Source: Chloroflexota bacterium (GTDB lineage: Bacteria > Chloroflexota > Anaerolineae > Aggregatilineales > Phototrophicaceae). Taken from it: a stretch of DNA of 64,000 nt. The translations under genes and the position numbers were made by a program. The DNA lies in contig JAPOXG010000022.1 of assembly GCA_026707225.1 (NCBI GenBank), forward strand, positions 1 through 64,000, read 5' to 3'. Shown here in pieces: positions 8,530 to 17,561 of this stretch. The notes under the pieces were generated by a model. The model was not told where the DNA came from. It saw only the letters and a list, made by a program, of their open reading frames with translations, and ran no database searches. How positions within the stretch are numbered: position 1 is the stretch's first letter; each line of letters opens with the position of its first letter.

Positions 8530-9732
8530 ATGAGCGACATTGCGCCGCTAAGCGGCATCCAAGTGGTGGACCAGACGCAAGCGCTGGCCGGTCCATACAC
8601 GACGATGATTCTGGGCGATCTCGGCGCCGATGTCATCAAGATCGAGAAGCCCGGCATCGGCGACAATTCGCGTCAGTGGGCGCCGCCATATATCGGCGAT
8701 CAAAGCTGCTATTACCTGGCGGTCAACCGCAACAAGCGCGGCATCGCCCTGGACTTGAGCGCCGCCGGCGGACGTGAATTCATCCACAAGCTCACGAGAG
8801 ACGCCGACGTTTTTCTGACCAATCTCAGAACCACAGCCGCGCTCCAGCGCCACGGCATCGATTACGAAACGCTTAGCGCCATCAATCCGCGGGTGGTCTA
8901 TGCCTCAATCAGCGGCTATGGGCGGACTGGCCCGCGGGCGGGACAGCCGGGTTATGATCTGGTGTCGCAGGCGGAATCGGGCACAGTGGCTTTGACGGGC
9001 GAGGTTGATGGCGCGCCGATGCGCTTCCCCACGCCGATCGCCGATATGACCTGCGGTTTGTTCACCGTGATTGGGATCCTGGCCGCACTGCGATCGCGCG
9101 ACCAAAATGGCGCTGGTCAGTTCTTAGACATGTCCTTGCAGGAAGGGCAGATGACCTGGCTGGCCAATCTGGCCGGCGAATATTTCGCCGAGGAGAGGGA
9201 TCCGCCGCGGCGGGGCAATCGCCACCCGCAAGTGGTGCCATACGAAGCTGTCCAAGCCAGCGATGGCGACTGGTTCATGCTGGGCGTCGCCTCGGACAAC
9301 GTATGGGGCGCCTTCTGCCGGCAGGTCAATCGGGAAAACCTGGCCTCAGACCCGCGTTTCATCACCAATGCCGACCGTATCGCCAACTACGACGCGCTGC
9401 TCCCCATCGTTCGGGACATCATCCGCGGCAAGACCTGCGATGAGTGGCTGACGGACCTGCGCGCGGCCGGCGTGCCCTGCGGGCGCATCAATACGGTGGC
9501 GGAAGCGCTGGGCGACCCCCACTTGATCGAGCGCGGATTCATCGTCGAGTTGGAACACCCGGCTCTCGGTCTGATCAAGTCGCTGGCGACGCCGATTCAC
9601 CTGACAGATACGCCGCTGGTTTATCGCCGGCATCCGCCGCGCCTGGGCGAGCATAGCGATGAAGTGGCGGCTGAATTAGGCTACCGACGGGGCGATATCG
9701 CGCGGCTGCGGGCGGAGGGCATACTCGCATGA
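8530..9732 (+). CDS. CaiB/BaiF family CoA-transferase
   Basis: LSGIQVVDQTQALAGPYTTMILGDLGADVIKIEKPGIGDNSRQW...SAAGGREFIHKL...GYDLVSQAESG...LDMSLQEG. Confidence 0.92.
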   Translation: MSDIAPLSGIQVVDQTQALAGPYTTMILGDLGADVIKIEKPGIGDNSRQWAPPYIGDQSCYYLAVNRNKRGIALDLSAAGGREFIHKLTRDADVFLTNLRTTAALQRHGIDYETLSAINPRVVYASISGYGRTGPRAGQPGYDLVSQAESGTVALTGEVDGAPMRFPTPIADMTCGLFTVIGILAALRSRDQNGAGQFLDMSLQEGQMTWLANLAGEYFAEERDPPRRGNRHPQVVPYEAVQASDGDWFMLGVASDNVWGAFCRQVNRENLASDPRFITNADRIANYDALLPIVRDIIRGKTCDEWLTDLRAAGVPCGRINTVAEALGDPHLIERGFIVELEHPALGLIKSLATPIHLTDTPLVYRRHPPRLGEHSDEVAAELGYRRGDIARLRAEGILA

Positions 9733-9873
9733 GTTGGCATGATTGGTCGTGCCCGCCGGGCGCATGACCTGCAAATTGAGAATGATTAGGTATAATAGGC
9801 GAATTGCAACCGACCGGGGGGTTGCTTCAATGTTACCATCGTCCGCAGGCACTAAGGACAGAAGACTCTCCCT

Positions 9874-10995
9874 ATGGCATTAGGCACGACGTCGGACAAG
9901 GCAAAGCGCCAACCTCTGGTCAATGCGCGCTTTGTCGAATTCCTGACCCAAAGCTGGTCTTATCTTTTCTTGCTTGGCTTGGTTGTCTTCTTCTCCCTGA
10001 CGGGCACCGGCTTCTTTTCCGTTCGCAACTTCTCCTCGATTTTGACCACCAGCACCTTGATCATGTTGATGTCGATCGGGCAGACCTACGTCGTCATCAC
10101 GGCCGGCATTGATTTGTCCATCGGCTGGACAGTAGGGCTATCATCGGTTACCACCGCCCGCGTCATGCGGGACCTGGCGGCCGGCGGCGCCGATGTCGAG
10201 TACGCTATGCTCGCTGGCGTCTTTGCCGGCTTATTGGTCGCGCTGGTCCCGGGCTTGGTCAACGGATTGCTGGTCGCGCGAGTGAAGGTGCCGCCATTCA
10301 TCGCCACGCTCGGCATGTTTGGCATCGTGCGCGGCGCCGCCTTCTTGCTGACTGACGGACAGCAAGTCGTGCGCGGTTTATCGGCCGAATTGCGTGAGGC
10401 GCTTCGCGGCATCGGCAACGGCAGCCTGCTCTACCACATCCCCGATCACGGACTGGTCTGGTTCCGGCAGCCGCCCGATCTCGAGCCGACGCAGATTCGA
10501 CAGGTTTCGCAACTATTGCCATATCCTGTGTTGATCACCGCGCTGGTCGTCGTCGTCTTCGCTTTCATCCTGGCGCGCAGCAAATTTGGCCGCCACACCT
10601 ATGTCATCGGCGGCAGCGAAGAAGCGGCGCGGCGCTCCGGCATCAATGTCGACCGCCACCTGATCATCATTTACGTGATCTGCGGCTTCACCGCGGGCAT
10701 CGCCGGCGTGTTGCATCTCTTCCGCTTTACGGCTGGCGCGCCCCAAGCCGGCGAAGCGGCGTTGCTGTCATCGGTCGCGGCGGTCGTCATCGGCGGCACC
10801 AATCTCTTCGGCGGCGAAGGGGACATCATGGGCGCGGTCGTCGGCTCGCTGATCATCGCCGTCTTGCAGACCGGGCTGGTCATTCTCAATATCGACTCGA
10901 TATGGCAGTTCATCGTGGTCGGCGTCGTCATCATCATCGCCGTGCTGGTCAATCAGCTGCAGACGGCGCTGGAAAGGCTGCAATCGAATGTCTGA
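9874..10995 (+). CDS. CUT2-type (RbsC-like) sugar ABC transporter permease
   Basis: TYVVITAGIDLSIGWTVGLSSV...GLLVARVKVPPFIATLGMFGIVRG...VIGGTNLFGGEGDIMGAVVGSLII. Confidence 0.9.
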   Translation: MALGTTSDKAKRQPLVNARFVEFLTQSWSYLFLLGLVVFFSLTGTGFFSVRNFSSILTTSTLIMLMSIGQTYVVITAGIDLSIGWTVGLSSVTTARVMRDLAAGGADVEYAMLAGVFAGLLVALVPGLVNGLLVARVKVPPFIATLGMFGIVRGAAFLLTDGQQVVRGLSAELREALRGIGNGSLLYHIPDHGLVWFRQPPDLEPTQIRQVSQLLPYPVLITALVVVVFAFILARSKFGRHTYVIGGSEEAARRSGINVDRHLIIIYVICGFTAGIAGVLHLFRFTAGAPQAGEAALLSSVAAVVIGGTNLFGGEGDIMGAVVGSLIIAVLQTGLVILNIDSIWQFIVVGVVIIIAVLVNQLQTALERLQSNV

Positions 10996-11758
10996 GGCAA
11001 TTCTAACCGCGACCGGCGTCAGCAAGCATTTCGGCGGCTTGACCGCGGTGGACAACGTCGATTTCGCGGTCCATCCCGGTGAGGTCGTCGCTCTGCTCGG
11101 AGATAACGGCGCCGGCAAATCGACGCTCATCAAGTGCATCTCCGGCGTCTATCGCCCGGAGAGCGGCACGGTCATCTTCAATGGCGCAGACATCACACAT
11201 CAGCCGCCGGCCGATATTCGCAGCCGCGGCATTGAGACGATCTACCAGGACCTGGCTTTGGCCGAGAACCTCGATGTCGGCGCAAACGTCTTCCTGGGCA
11301 AGGAAGTGACCCGCCGGCTCTTCGGTCTGCTCCCAGTCACCGATGACAGTTATATGCGCCAGGAAGCTTCGGGCGTGCTGGATGAGCTGGATATCCACAT
11401 TCCCTCGCTCACGCAGAAGCTGGTCAATCTCTCTGGCGGGCAGCGCCAGGCGGTCGCCATTGCCCGCGCCATGTATTGGAATGCCCAACTGGTGATCATG
11501 GATGAGCCAACCGCCGCGCTAGGGGTGCCGGAGCAGCGCAAGGTACTGGCCTTGATACGCTCTCTGCGCGAGGGGAATATTCCGGTCATCCTCATCAGCC
11601 ATACGATGCACGATGTCATGGCGGTGGCTGACCGCATGGTGATCATGCGCCGCGGGCGGGTCGTCGCCAATATCCTGCGGTCCGACGCCACCGAAGAGAT
11701 CATCGTTCGACATATCGTCGGCAGCGCTGAAAACGGCGAAAACGCGGTGATGATTTGA
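10988..11758 (+). CDS. CUT2-type sugar ABC transporter ATPase, single NBD (FrcA-like)
   Basis: LLGDNGAGKSTLIKCISGVYRPESG...LVNLSGGQRQAVAIARAMYW...VIMDEPTAALGVPE; 256 aa. Overlaps the permease by 8 bp. Confidence 0.92.
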   Translation: MSEAILTATGVSKHFGGLTAVDNVDFAVHPGEVVALLGDNGAGKSTLIKCISGVYRPESGTVIFNGADITHQPPADIRSRGIETIYQDLALAENLDVGANVFLGKEVTRRLFGLLPVTDDSYMRQEASGVLDELDIHIPSLTQKLVNLSGGQRQAVAIARAMYWNAQLVIMDEPTAALGVPEQRKVLALIRSLREGNIPVILISHTMHDVMAVADRMVIMRRGRVVANILRSDATEEIIVRHIVGSAENGENAVMI

Positions 11759-11894
11759 CTCGAGCGCCAAGACTAGCGCGCTGAAGCGGGCGACCCGCTT
11801 GGCCGCCCTTACAACTATTACATTCCCATTTGATCTATACCGGTCAGCCGGCGGCTGGCTCTAAATCGTGGTATTCTGAATAGAAAGGACAAGC

Positions 11895-12863
11895 ATGCCA
11901 ATACAACTGACGCCCGGCCGGTACCGCGGTCTGAAATCAACGAGCCTGGCCGAGGGCGATGTCTTCGGCATCATCGCCTTTGATCAGCGCGGCAGCTACC
12001 GCAGCATGATGCCCGCCAATGCCAGCTATGAAACGCTGGCGCAGGTCAAAGGCGAGATCATCAGCGCCCTCTCGAAAGCAGCCAGCGCCATCCTCACCGA
12101 CCCGACTTATGGCCTCAACGCCGCCATGCGGATGAGCCCGAAAGCGGGCTTGCTGCTGGCGCTTGAGAAGAGCGGCTACAGTGGCGATTCGAGCTATCGC
12201 AAGACCGAACTCATCTCCAGTTGGACGCCGGAGAAAATCCGCAAAGCGGGCGCCAGCGCGGTCAAGCTCATGGTCTATTACCATCCGGGGAGCGGCGCGC
12301 TCGCTGACGAGCTGGAGCAACTGATTCGCCGCGTGGCAGCCGACTGCCATGAATGGGATCTGCCGCTTTTCCTCGAGCCCATGTCCTATAGCCTGGACCC
12401 CGCCATTTCGAAAGACAGCGAGGAATTCGCCGCCGCTCGCCCGGAGGTCGTCATCGAGACCGCTCGCCGATTGGCAGGCAGTGGCGCCGACGTGCTGAAA
12501 ATGGAATTCCCGCATGATATTAAGTTCAACCAAGATCGGGAAGCTTGGCGACAGGCTTGCGCGGAGCTCAGCGAGGCTTCAACAGTGCCTTGGGTGCTGT
12601 TAAGCGCGGGCGTCGATTTCGATCAATTCAAACCGCAGGCGCAGGTCGCCTGCGAGAGCGGCGCCAGCGGCTTCCTCGCCGGTCGCGCCATTTGGAAAGA
12701 AGCGGCGGCCATGTCTAAGACGGATCGGGCCGCCTTCCTGGAGACCGTAGCGCAGGATCGTCTGCGCCGGCTATTGGATATCGCCGCCGCCTCAGCGCGG
12801 CCCTGGACCGATTTCTACAGCGCGCCGCAGTCCTCCGAGACCTGGTACGAAACGTACGCTTAA
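11895..12863 (+). CDS. LacD-like tagatose-1,6-bisphosphate/class I aldolase
   Basis: MPIQLTPGRYRGLKSTSLAEGDVFGIIAFDQRGSYRSM...AILTDPTYGL...AGASAVKLMVYYHP...PLFLEPMSYSL...GADVLKMEFPHD. Confidence 0.8.
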   Translation: MPIQLTPGRYRGLKSTSLAEGDVFGIIAFDQRGSYRSMMPANASYETLAQVKGEIISALSKAASAILTDPTYGLNAAMRMSPKAGLLLALEKSGYSGDSSYRKTELISSWTPEKIRKAGASAVKLMVYYHPGSGALADELEQLIRRVAADCHEWDLPLFLEPMSYSLDPAISKDSEEFAAARPEVVIETARRLAGSGADVLKMEFPHDIKFNQDREAWRQACAELSEASTVPWVLLSAGVDFDQFKPQAQVACESGASGFLAGRAIWKEAAAMSKTDRAAFLETVAQDRLRRLLDIAAASARPWTDFYSAPQSSETWYETYA

Positions 12864-13047
12864 GGGCAGAGCTATTGGCGGCAATGTGGCGGCCAGCCCA
12901 AGGGTCGCGCTTACTGCTTTTGCTTTCAATGCGTCTTGTTGATTTATGACGCTGGTTTGCATTAAACTGAAGTAAATGACCGTGCTCCAACTATGGAATC
13001 GCAATCACTTTCGAGGCCCTGTCGCAAACTAATCCGTGAGGAATCGC

Positions 13048-14598
13048 ATGTCTAGCAAGATCAATCATGACAAGTCCATGACCCCGTCGCGCCGCGATGT
13101 CCTAAAGATATTCGCCGCCGGCATGAGTGGCGCCGTCGGCGCGATTGCGCTTGATCGAGCGCCAGGGATGAACCTTGCCCGCGCCAGCGATGGGACGCTG
13201 CGCATCGCTTGGCTGACGCCGGCGCAGCTTGACCCGCGCTCAGTCTCCGGTATGAGCGAGATCGCGATTTTGAATGCCCTTTACGATTATCTCTTTGAGA
13301 CCGACGCCTCGTCGAATCTGGCGCCCGCGCTGGCCGCTTCTTGGGAACGGAACGACGACGGGACACGGTATACGCTGCAGCTGGTGCGGAACGCTCTCTT
13401 CCACGACGCCAGTCCCCTGACCGCGCATGATGTGCTGTGGAGCATTCAGTGGCAGCTCGACGCCGGTGGCACCATTGCCGATGTGCTGGCCGGGCTCGAA
13501 TCGCTTGAGGCTGTGGGCGATCATACGGTGATATTCAATCTCAAAGCGCCCGATCCCGATTTTCTCTATCGGCTCACGGAATACAAAATCGTCATGCTTA
13601 AAGCGGGCGCGCAGAACGCAGGCATCGAATTCAATGGCACCGGACCCTTTATCATGGACGAAATGATCCCCGGCGATCGCCTGGTGATGAAAGCCAATCC
13701 CAATTATTGGCGAGGCGCGCCCGGCATCGAGACCTTGGAGTTTCTCTTCTTTGACGACCAGCAGGCCGCGATCGCCGCGGTGCAGGGCGGGATTGCCGAT
13801 GGCATTCTGCGGCTCGACAACTTCAGTTTTCTCAACTTCAGCGGCGATTATCGCTTCAATTCCGTAGACCTGCCCACCAATGCGCATCACATGACGCGCA
13901 TCCGCGCCGACCGACCGCCGGGAGACGATATACGCGTGCGGCAAGCCTTCAAGCTCGCGACCGACCGGCGCGCCGTTTGGGAGCGCGTACAGCTGGGCTT
14001 TGGGGCGGTCGGCAAAGATTCACCCATTGGTCCCTCATTCGCCCAGTATTTCCTCGCTGATGTCGAGCCGCCGCAGCGCGACCCGGCCGCGGCCGCCACA
14101 TTGCTGGCGGAGGCTGGCTATCCCAATGGCTTGGACATGACCTTGCATGTGCCCAACAGCGGCGTTATGCCGGATTTCGCCCAGGCGATGGCGGCGCAAT
14201 GGCAAGAGGCTGGCATCCGCGTCGAGATTGAATTGGAAGAAGAAAACGAATATTGGGTGCAAAAGTGGCTGGAGGTGGATTTGGGCGTGACCTGGTGGGG
14301 CGATCGGGTGTCGCCGCAGATTTACCTTGACCTCGCTTATCGCTCCGACGCGACCTGGAATGAATCGCATTGGCAAGACGACCGGATGGATGCGTTGATC
14401 GACTTCACCCGTTCCGCACTCGATCAAGACGCGCGGACCGAAGCCTACCAGGAGATCCAGCGGCTCTTCCTCGACGAAGGACCAATCATTGTGCCCTACT
14501 TTTACGCCTCGTTCATGGTGATGGCGAGCCACGTCTCCGGCGTGGAGCTGCACCCCTTCTCGGGTCGCACCCACTTCCACAAGGCTGTATTGGGTTGA
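13048..14598 (+). CDS. Family 5 extracellular solute-binding protein (oligopeptide/oligosaccharide type), Tat signal
   Basis: MTPSRRDVLKIFAAGMSGAVGAIAL twin-arginine; GTLRIAWLTPAQLDPRSVSG...YDYLFETDASSNLAPALAASWERNDDGTRYTLQLVRNALFHDASPLTAHDVLWSIQWQ. ATG at 13048 with GAGGAA upstream. Confidence 0.88.
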   Translation: MSSKINHDKSMTPSRRDVLKIFAAGMSGAVGAIALDRAPGMNLARASDGTLRIAWLTPAQLDPRSVSGMSEIAILNALYDYLFETDASSNLAPALAASWERNDDGTRYTLQLVRNALFHDASPLTAHDVLWSIQWQLDAGGTIADVLAGLESLEAVGDHTVIFNLKAPDPDFLYRLTEYKIVMLKAGAQNAGIEFNGTGPFIMDEMIPGDRLVMKANPNYWRGAPGIETLEFLFFDDQQAAIAAVQGGIADGILRLDNFSFLNFSGDYRFNSVDLPTNAHHMTRIRADRPPGDDIRVRQAFKLATDRRAVWERVQLGFGAVGKDSPIGPSFAQYFLADVEPPQRDPAAAATLLAEAGYPNGLDMTLHVPNSGVMPDFAQAMAAQWQEAGIRVEIELEEENEYWVQKWLEVDLGVTWWGDRVSPQIYLDLAYRSDATWNESHWQDDRMDALIDFTRSALDQDARTEAYQEIQRLFLDEGPIIVPYFYASFMVMASHVSGVELHPFSGRTHFHKAVLG

Positions 14599-14650
14599 TG
14601 GGCAGCTCGCCAGCTGTCTTAAACTCTAGAGACGGGATTAGTTTTTGCAT

Positions 14651-14680
14651 TTGGAAATCACTTGCTTCCTGTGCGATAAT
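14651..14680 (+). promoter_or_regulatory. Candidate promoter upstream of second Tat SBP
   Basis: TTGGAA (14651-14656), 18 nt, GATAAT (14675-14680). Confidence 0.3.
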
Positions 14681-14875
14681 ATCGCGCGCCTTGCACCTGA
14701 GTCGCTGCAGGGCCGGGAGGGATGACGATGACGCAACATCGTGAGTTAATCCGTCAGCGCCGCGAACGTTCACAGGCGCCGCCGCTTCGCTGAAACCATT
14801 TCGACGCCGCGATGTGTTCATGCTCCCGCTCCAGGCTCGAGATTGATCGATTGACACATGAAGGAGATACACATC

Positions 14876-16420
14876 GTGTCGAAAAACTGCAGTAAGCCCG
14901 CAAGCGAGTTATCCCGCCGCGAATTTCTAAATGTCTTCGCCGCTGGCGCCACCGCCGCGGTTGGCACGGTCGCGCTTTCCGGGCTGAGCGGAATCGCCAG
15001 CGCGCAGCACGGCGGAACCCTGCGCATCGCCTGGCTGACACCGGCGACTTTGGACCCGCGGTCGGCATCGGGCGATAGCGAAATCGCCATCCTGAACGCG
15101 CTTTACGATTACCTGATTGAAACGGACGCCGACGCCAATCTGGCGCCAAGGCTCGCTTCATCATGGGAGAACAGCGATGACGGCTTAGCCTATACGCTGC
15201 AAATTCGCGCTGACGCGGCTTTCCATGACGGCAGCCCGGTCACGGTCGATGATGTGCTCTGGACGATTCAGTGGCATCAGGAATCGGAGAGTACGGTCGC
15301 CGGTCTGCTTTCATCGGTGGAATCCGTCTCCGCGGCGGGCGACAGCGCCATCACCTTCACGCTAAGCGCGCCGAATCCTGATTTTCTCTACAACCTGACG
15401 GACAACAAATTCGTGATCCTGCAGGCAGGCGCGGAAAACATCGGCGCCGAGTTCAACGGCTCCGGACCTTTTGTGCTTGAGGAGCTGATCGCGGGCGACC
15501 GCGCCATCATGCGCGCCAACGAAAGCTACTGGGGTGGCGCCCCGAGCATTGATCAGCTTGAATTCGTCTTTTTTGACGACCAGCAAGCCGGCATCGCCGC
15601 GGTACAGGGCGGCGGCGTCGATGGCATCATGAGACTGGACAACTCGAGCTTCCTCGGTTTCACCGGCGATGTGGCTTTCAATACCAGCGACATCCCCACC
15701 ACCGGTCATCATTTGGCGCGACTGCGCTACGATCGGGCGCCGGGATCCGATGCGCGCGTGCGCCGGGCATTCAAGCTGGCGACCGACCGCGACGCCATCT
15801 GGGAGCGCGTCCAACTTGGCTTTGGCGCGGTCGGCAAGGACTCGCCGATAGGACCCGCCTTCGGTCAGTACTTTCTGGCGGAGGCCGAAGTGCCGCCGCG
15901 AGATCCGGCCGCCGCGGCCGCCCTGCTGGCAGAAGCCGGCTACCCCGATGGCTTGGATATGATTTTGCACGGGCCGAACAGCGGCAACTTTTCCGACCTC
16001 GGGCAAGCGCTGGCAGCCCAATGGGAAGAAGCCGGCATCCGCGTCGAGATACAACTGGAAGACGAAAACACCTACTGGAACGAACTGTGGGATCAAGTTG
16101 ATCTCGGTATGACGGGCTGGGGGCCCCGTCCGGTGCCGCAGCTTTATCTCGACCTCGCCTATCATTCCGAGGGCGGTTGGAACGAATCACACTACAGCAA
16201 CCCGCGTGTTGACGAGTTGATTGAAATCGGTCGCTCGTCGCGCGATCAAGCGGAGCGAACCGCCGCCTACAAAGAGATTCAGCAGATTCTGCTGGACGAA
16301 GGCCCGGTCGTCGTGCCCTACTTCTTCGCCCAATTCATGGTGTTGGCCGGCGGCGTCTCCGGAATAAATTTGCACCCCTTTGCGGGACGCACGAATTTCA
16401 ATGCGGCGCTGCTTGGATAG
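14876..16420 (+). CDS. Family 5 extracellular solute-binding protein, Tat signal, paralog of previous gene
   Basis: GTG preceded by AAGGAGA; ELSRREFLNVFAAGATAAVGTVALSGLSGIASAQHGGTLRIAWLTPATLDPRSASGDSEIAILNALYDYLIETDADANLAPRLASSWENS. Confidence 0.88.
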   Translation: MSKNCSKPASELSRREFLNVFAAGATAAVGTVALSGLSGIASAQHGGTLRIAWLTPATLDPRSASGDSEIAILNALYDYLIETDADANLAPRLASSWENSDDGLAYTLQIRADAAFHDGSPVTVDDVLWTIQWHQESESTVAGLLSSVESVSAAGDSAITFTLSAPNPDFLYNLTDNKFVILQAGAENIGAEFNGSGPFVLEELIAGDRAIMRANESYWGGAPSIDQLEFVFFDDQQAGIAAVQGGGVDGIMRLDNSSFLGFTGDVAFNTSDIPTTGHHLARLRYDRAPGSDARVRRAFKLATDRDAIWERVQLGFGAVGKDSPIGPAFGQYFLAEAEVPPRDPAAAAALLAEAGYPDGLDMILHGPNSGNFSDLGQALAAQWEEAGIRVEIQLEDENTYWNELWDQVDLGMTGWGPRPVPQLYLDLAYHSEGGWNESHYSNPRVDELIEIGRSSRDQAERTAAYKEIQQILLDEGPVVVPYFFAQFMVLAGGVSGINLHPFAGRTNFNAALLG

Positions 16421-16439
16421 CTTTTGCTTAGAGGCGAGC

Positions 16440-16566
16440 TCGACGCGGCGGGCGACCCACCGGGGCGTGTAGGTCGCGTAGACACTGACCGGCGACACCG
16501 ACCGTCGGTCGCCCCTACAACCGATTCTGTGTGGGCATGTAGGGGTCAGCCGGCGGCTGGCCCTTC
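16440..16566. repeat. REP-like palindromic repeat cluster
   Basis: GCGGGCGACCCACCGGGGCG..., CGACACCGACCGTCGGTCGCCCCTACA, TGTAGGGGTCAGCCGGCGGCTGGCCC; between an SBP stop and the permease start. Confidence 0.75.
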
Positions 16567-16635
16567 AGTTTTCCGACGAGCGACGCTCATCACGTAATCT
16601 AGGCTAGCCAGCGATGTAGGAATGTTTATCGTCAG

Positions 16636-17559
16636 ATGAGGGCATTAACCATCAGCCGCCTGTCTGTCGCGTTTGGGCGGACGGCGAGGACCCAGTTGCG
16701 CCATCCGCAATCGGCGGCGGGCACGCTCCTGGTCGCCTTTTTCCTGATCCTCGCGTTATTCGGTCCCCAACTTGCGCCTCACAGCAACCCAAACGATCAG
16801 AGCCACGACGTTCGCGTGCCGCCGACGCTCGATCCCGGCGCGCTTCAATTGGGCGAACACCCCTTCGGCACCGACCGGCTGGGGCGCGATGTCTATAGTC
16901 GCGTCATCTTAGGCGCCGGCAGCATTTTCCGCATCGCCGGGCTGGGCACGCTCCTCAGCGTCATCCTTGGGTCGGCGCTGGGATTGTTCATGGGTTACCA
17001 GGGCGGCTGGGTTGATGAGCTGATCGGACGCGTCATCGACGCGCTGCTGGCGATTCCGGCGCTCTTGCTGGCGCTGGTCCTGATTGGCATCATCCGCAAT
17101 CTTGATTTCGCGGCGGGCAGCTGGCAGGCGGCGCTGGCGGACAATGTCATACTGCTGGTGATCTCGCTGCTGTATATCCCGATCGTGGCGCGCGTCGCCC
17201 GCAGCACGACGCTGGATATCAAAACGCGCGAATTTGTCGAAGCGGCGCAGATCCGCGGCGAAAGCCAATTCTATATCATCTTCCGCGAGATCTTGCCATC
17301 GGTGATTCCTTCGCTGGTTGTGGAGGCGTCGCTGCGTTTCTCCTACGCCATCTTTCTGGTCGCTTCACTCGGTTTTCTTGGCTTTGGCGCCCGCCCGCCA
17401 TCGCCGGATTGGGGCTTGATGGTCAACGAAAATCGCGGCGGCTTTTACCAGCTCACGCCTTGGGCGCTTGAGTTCCCCGCGCTCGCCATCGCCATCTTGG
17501 TCATCGCCGTCAATCTGATGTCGGATGGCATCCGGCGCGCCGTGCAAAAGGGCTCTTAA
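16636..17559 (+). CDS. DppC/OppC-like ABC transporter permease
   Basis: HPFGTDRLGRDVYSRVILGAGSIFRIAGLGTLLSVILGSALGLFMGYQGG...YIPIVARVARSTTLDIKTREFVEAAQIRGES...EASLRFSYAIFLVASLGFLGFGARPPSPDWGLMV. Confidence 0.92.
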   Translation: MRALTISRLSVAFGRTARTQLRHPQSAAGTLLVAFFLILALFGPQLAPHSNPNDQSHDVRVPPTLDPGALQLGEHPFGTDRLGRDVYSRVILGAGSIFRIAGLGTLLSVILGSALGLFMGYQGGWVDELIGRVIDALLAIPALLLALVLIGIIRNLDFAAGSWQAALADNVILLVISLLYIPIVARVARSTTLDIKTREFVEAAQIRGESQFYIIFREILPSVIPSLVVEASLRFSYAIFLVASLGFLGFGARPPSPDWGLMVNENRGGFYQLTPWALEFPALAIAILVIAVNLMSDGIRRAVQKGS

Positions 17560-17561
17560 GC

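Noticed and set aside
9733-9873. TATAAT at about 9792 as a promoter for the CUT2 permease
   Set aside because: The hexamer is good but no convincing -35 at normal spacing; left unannotated.
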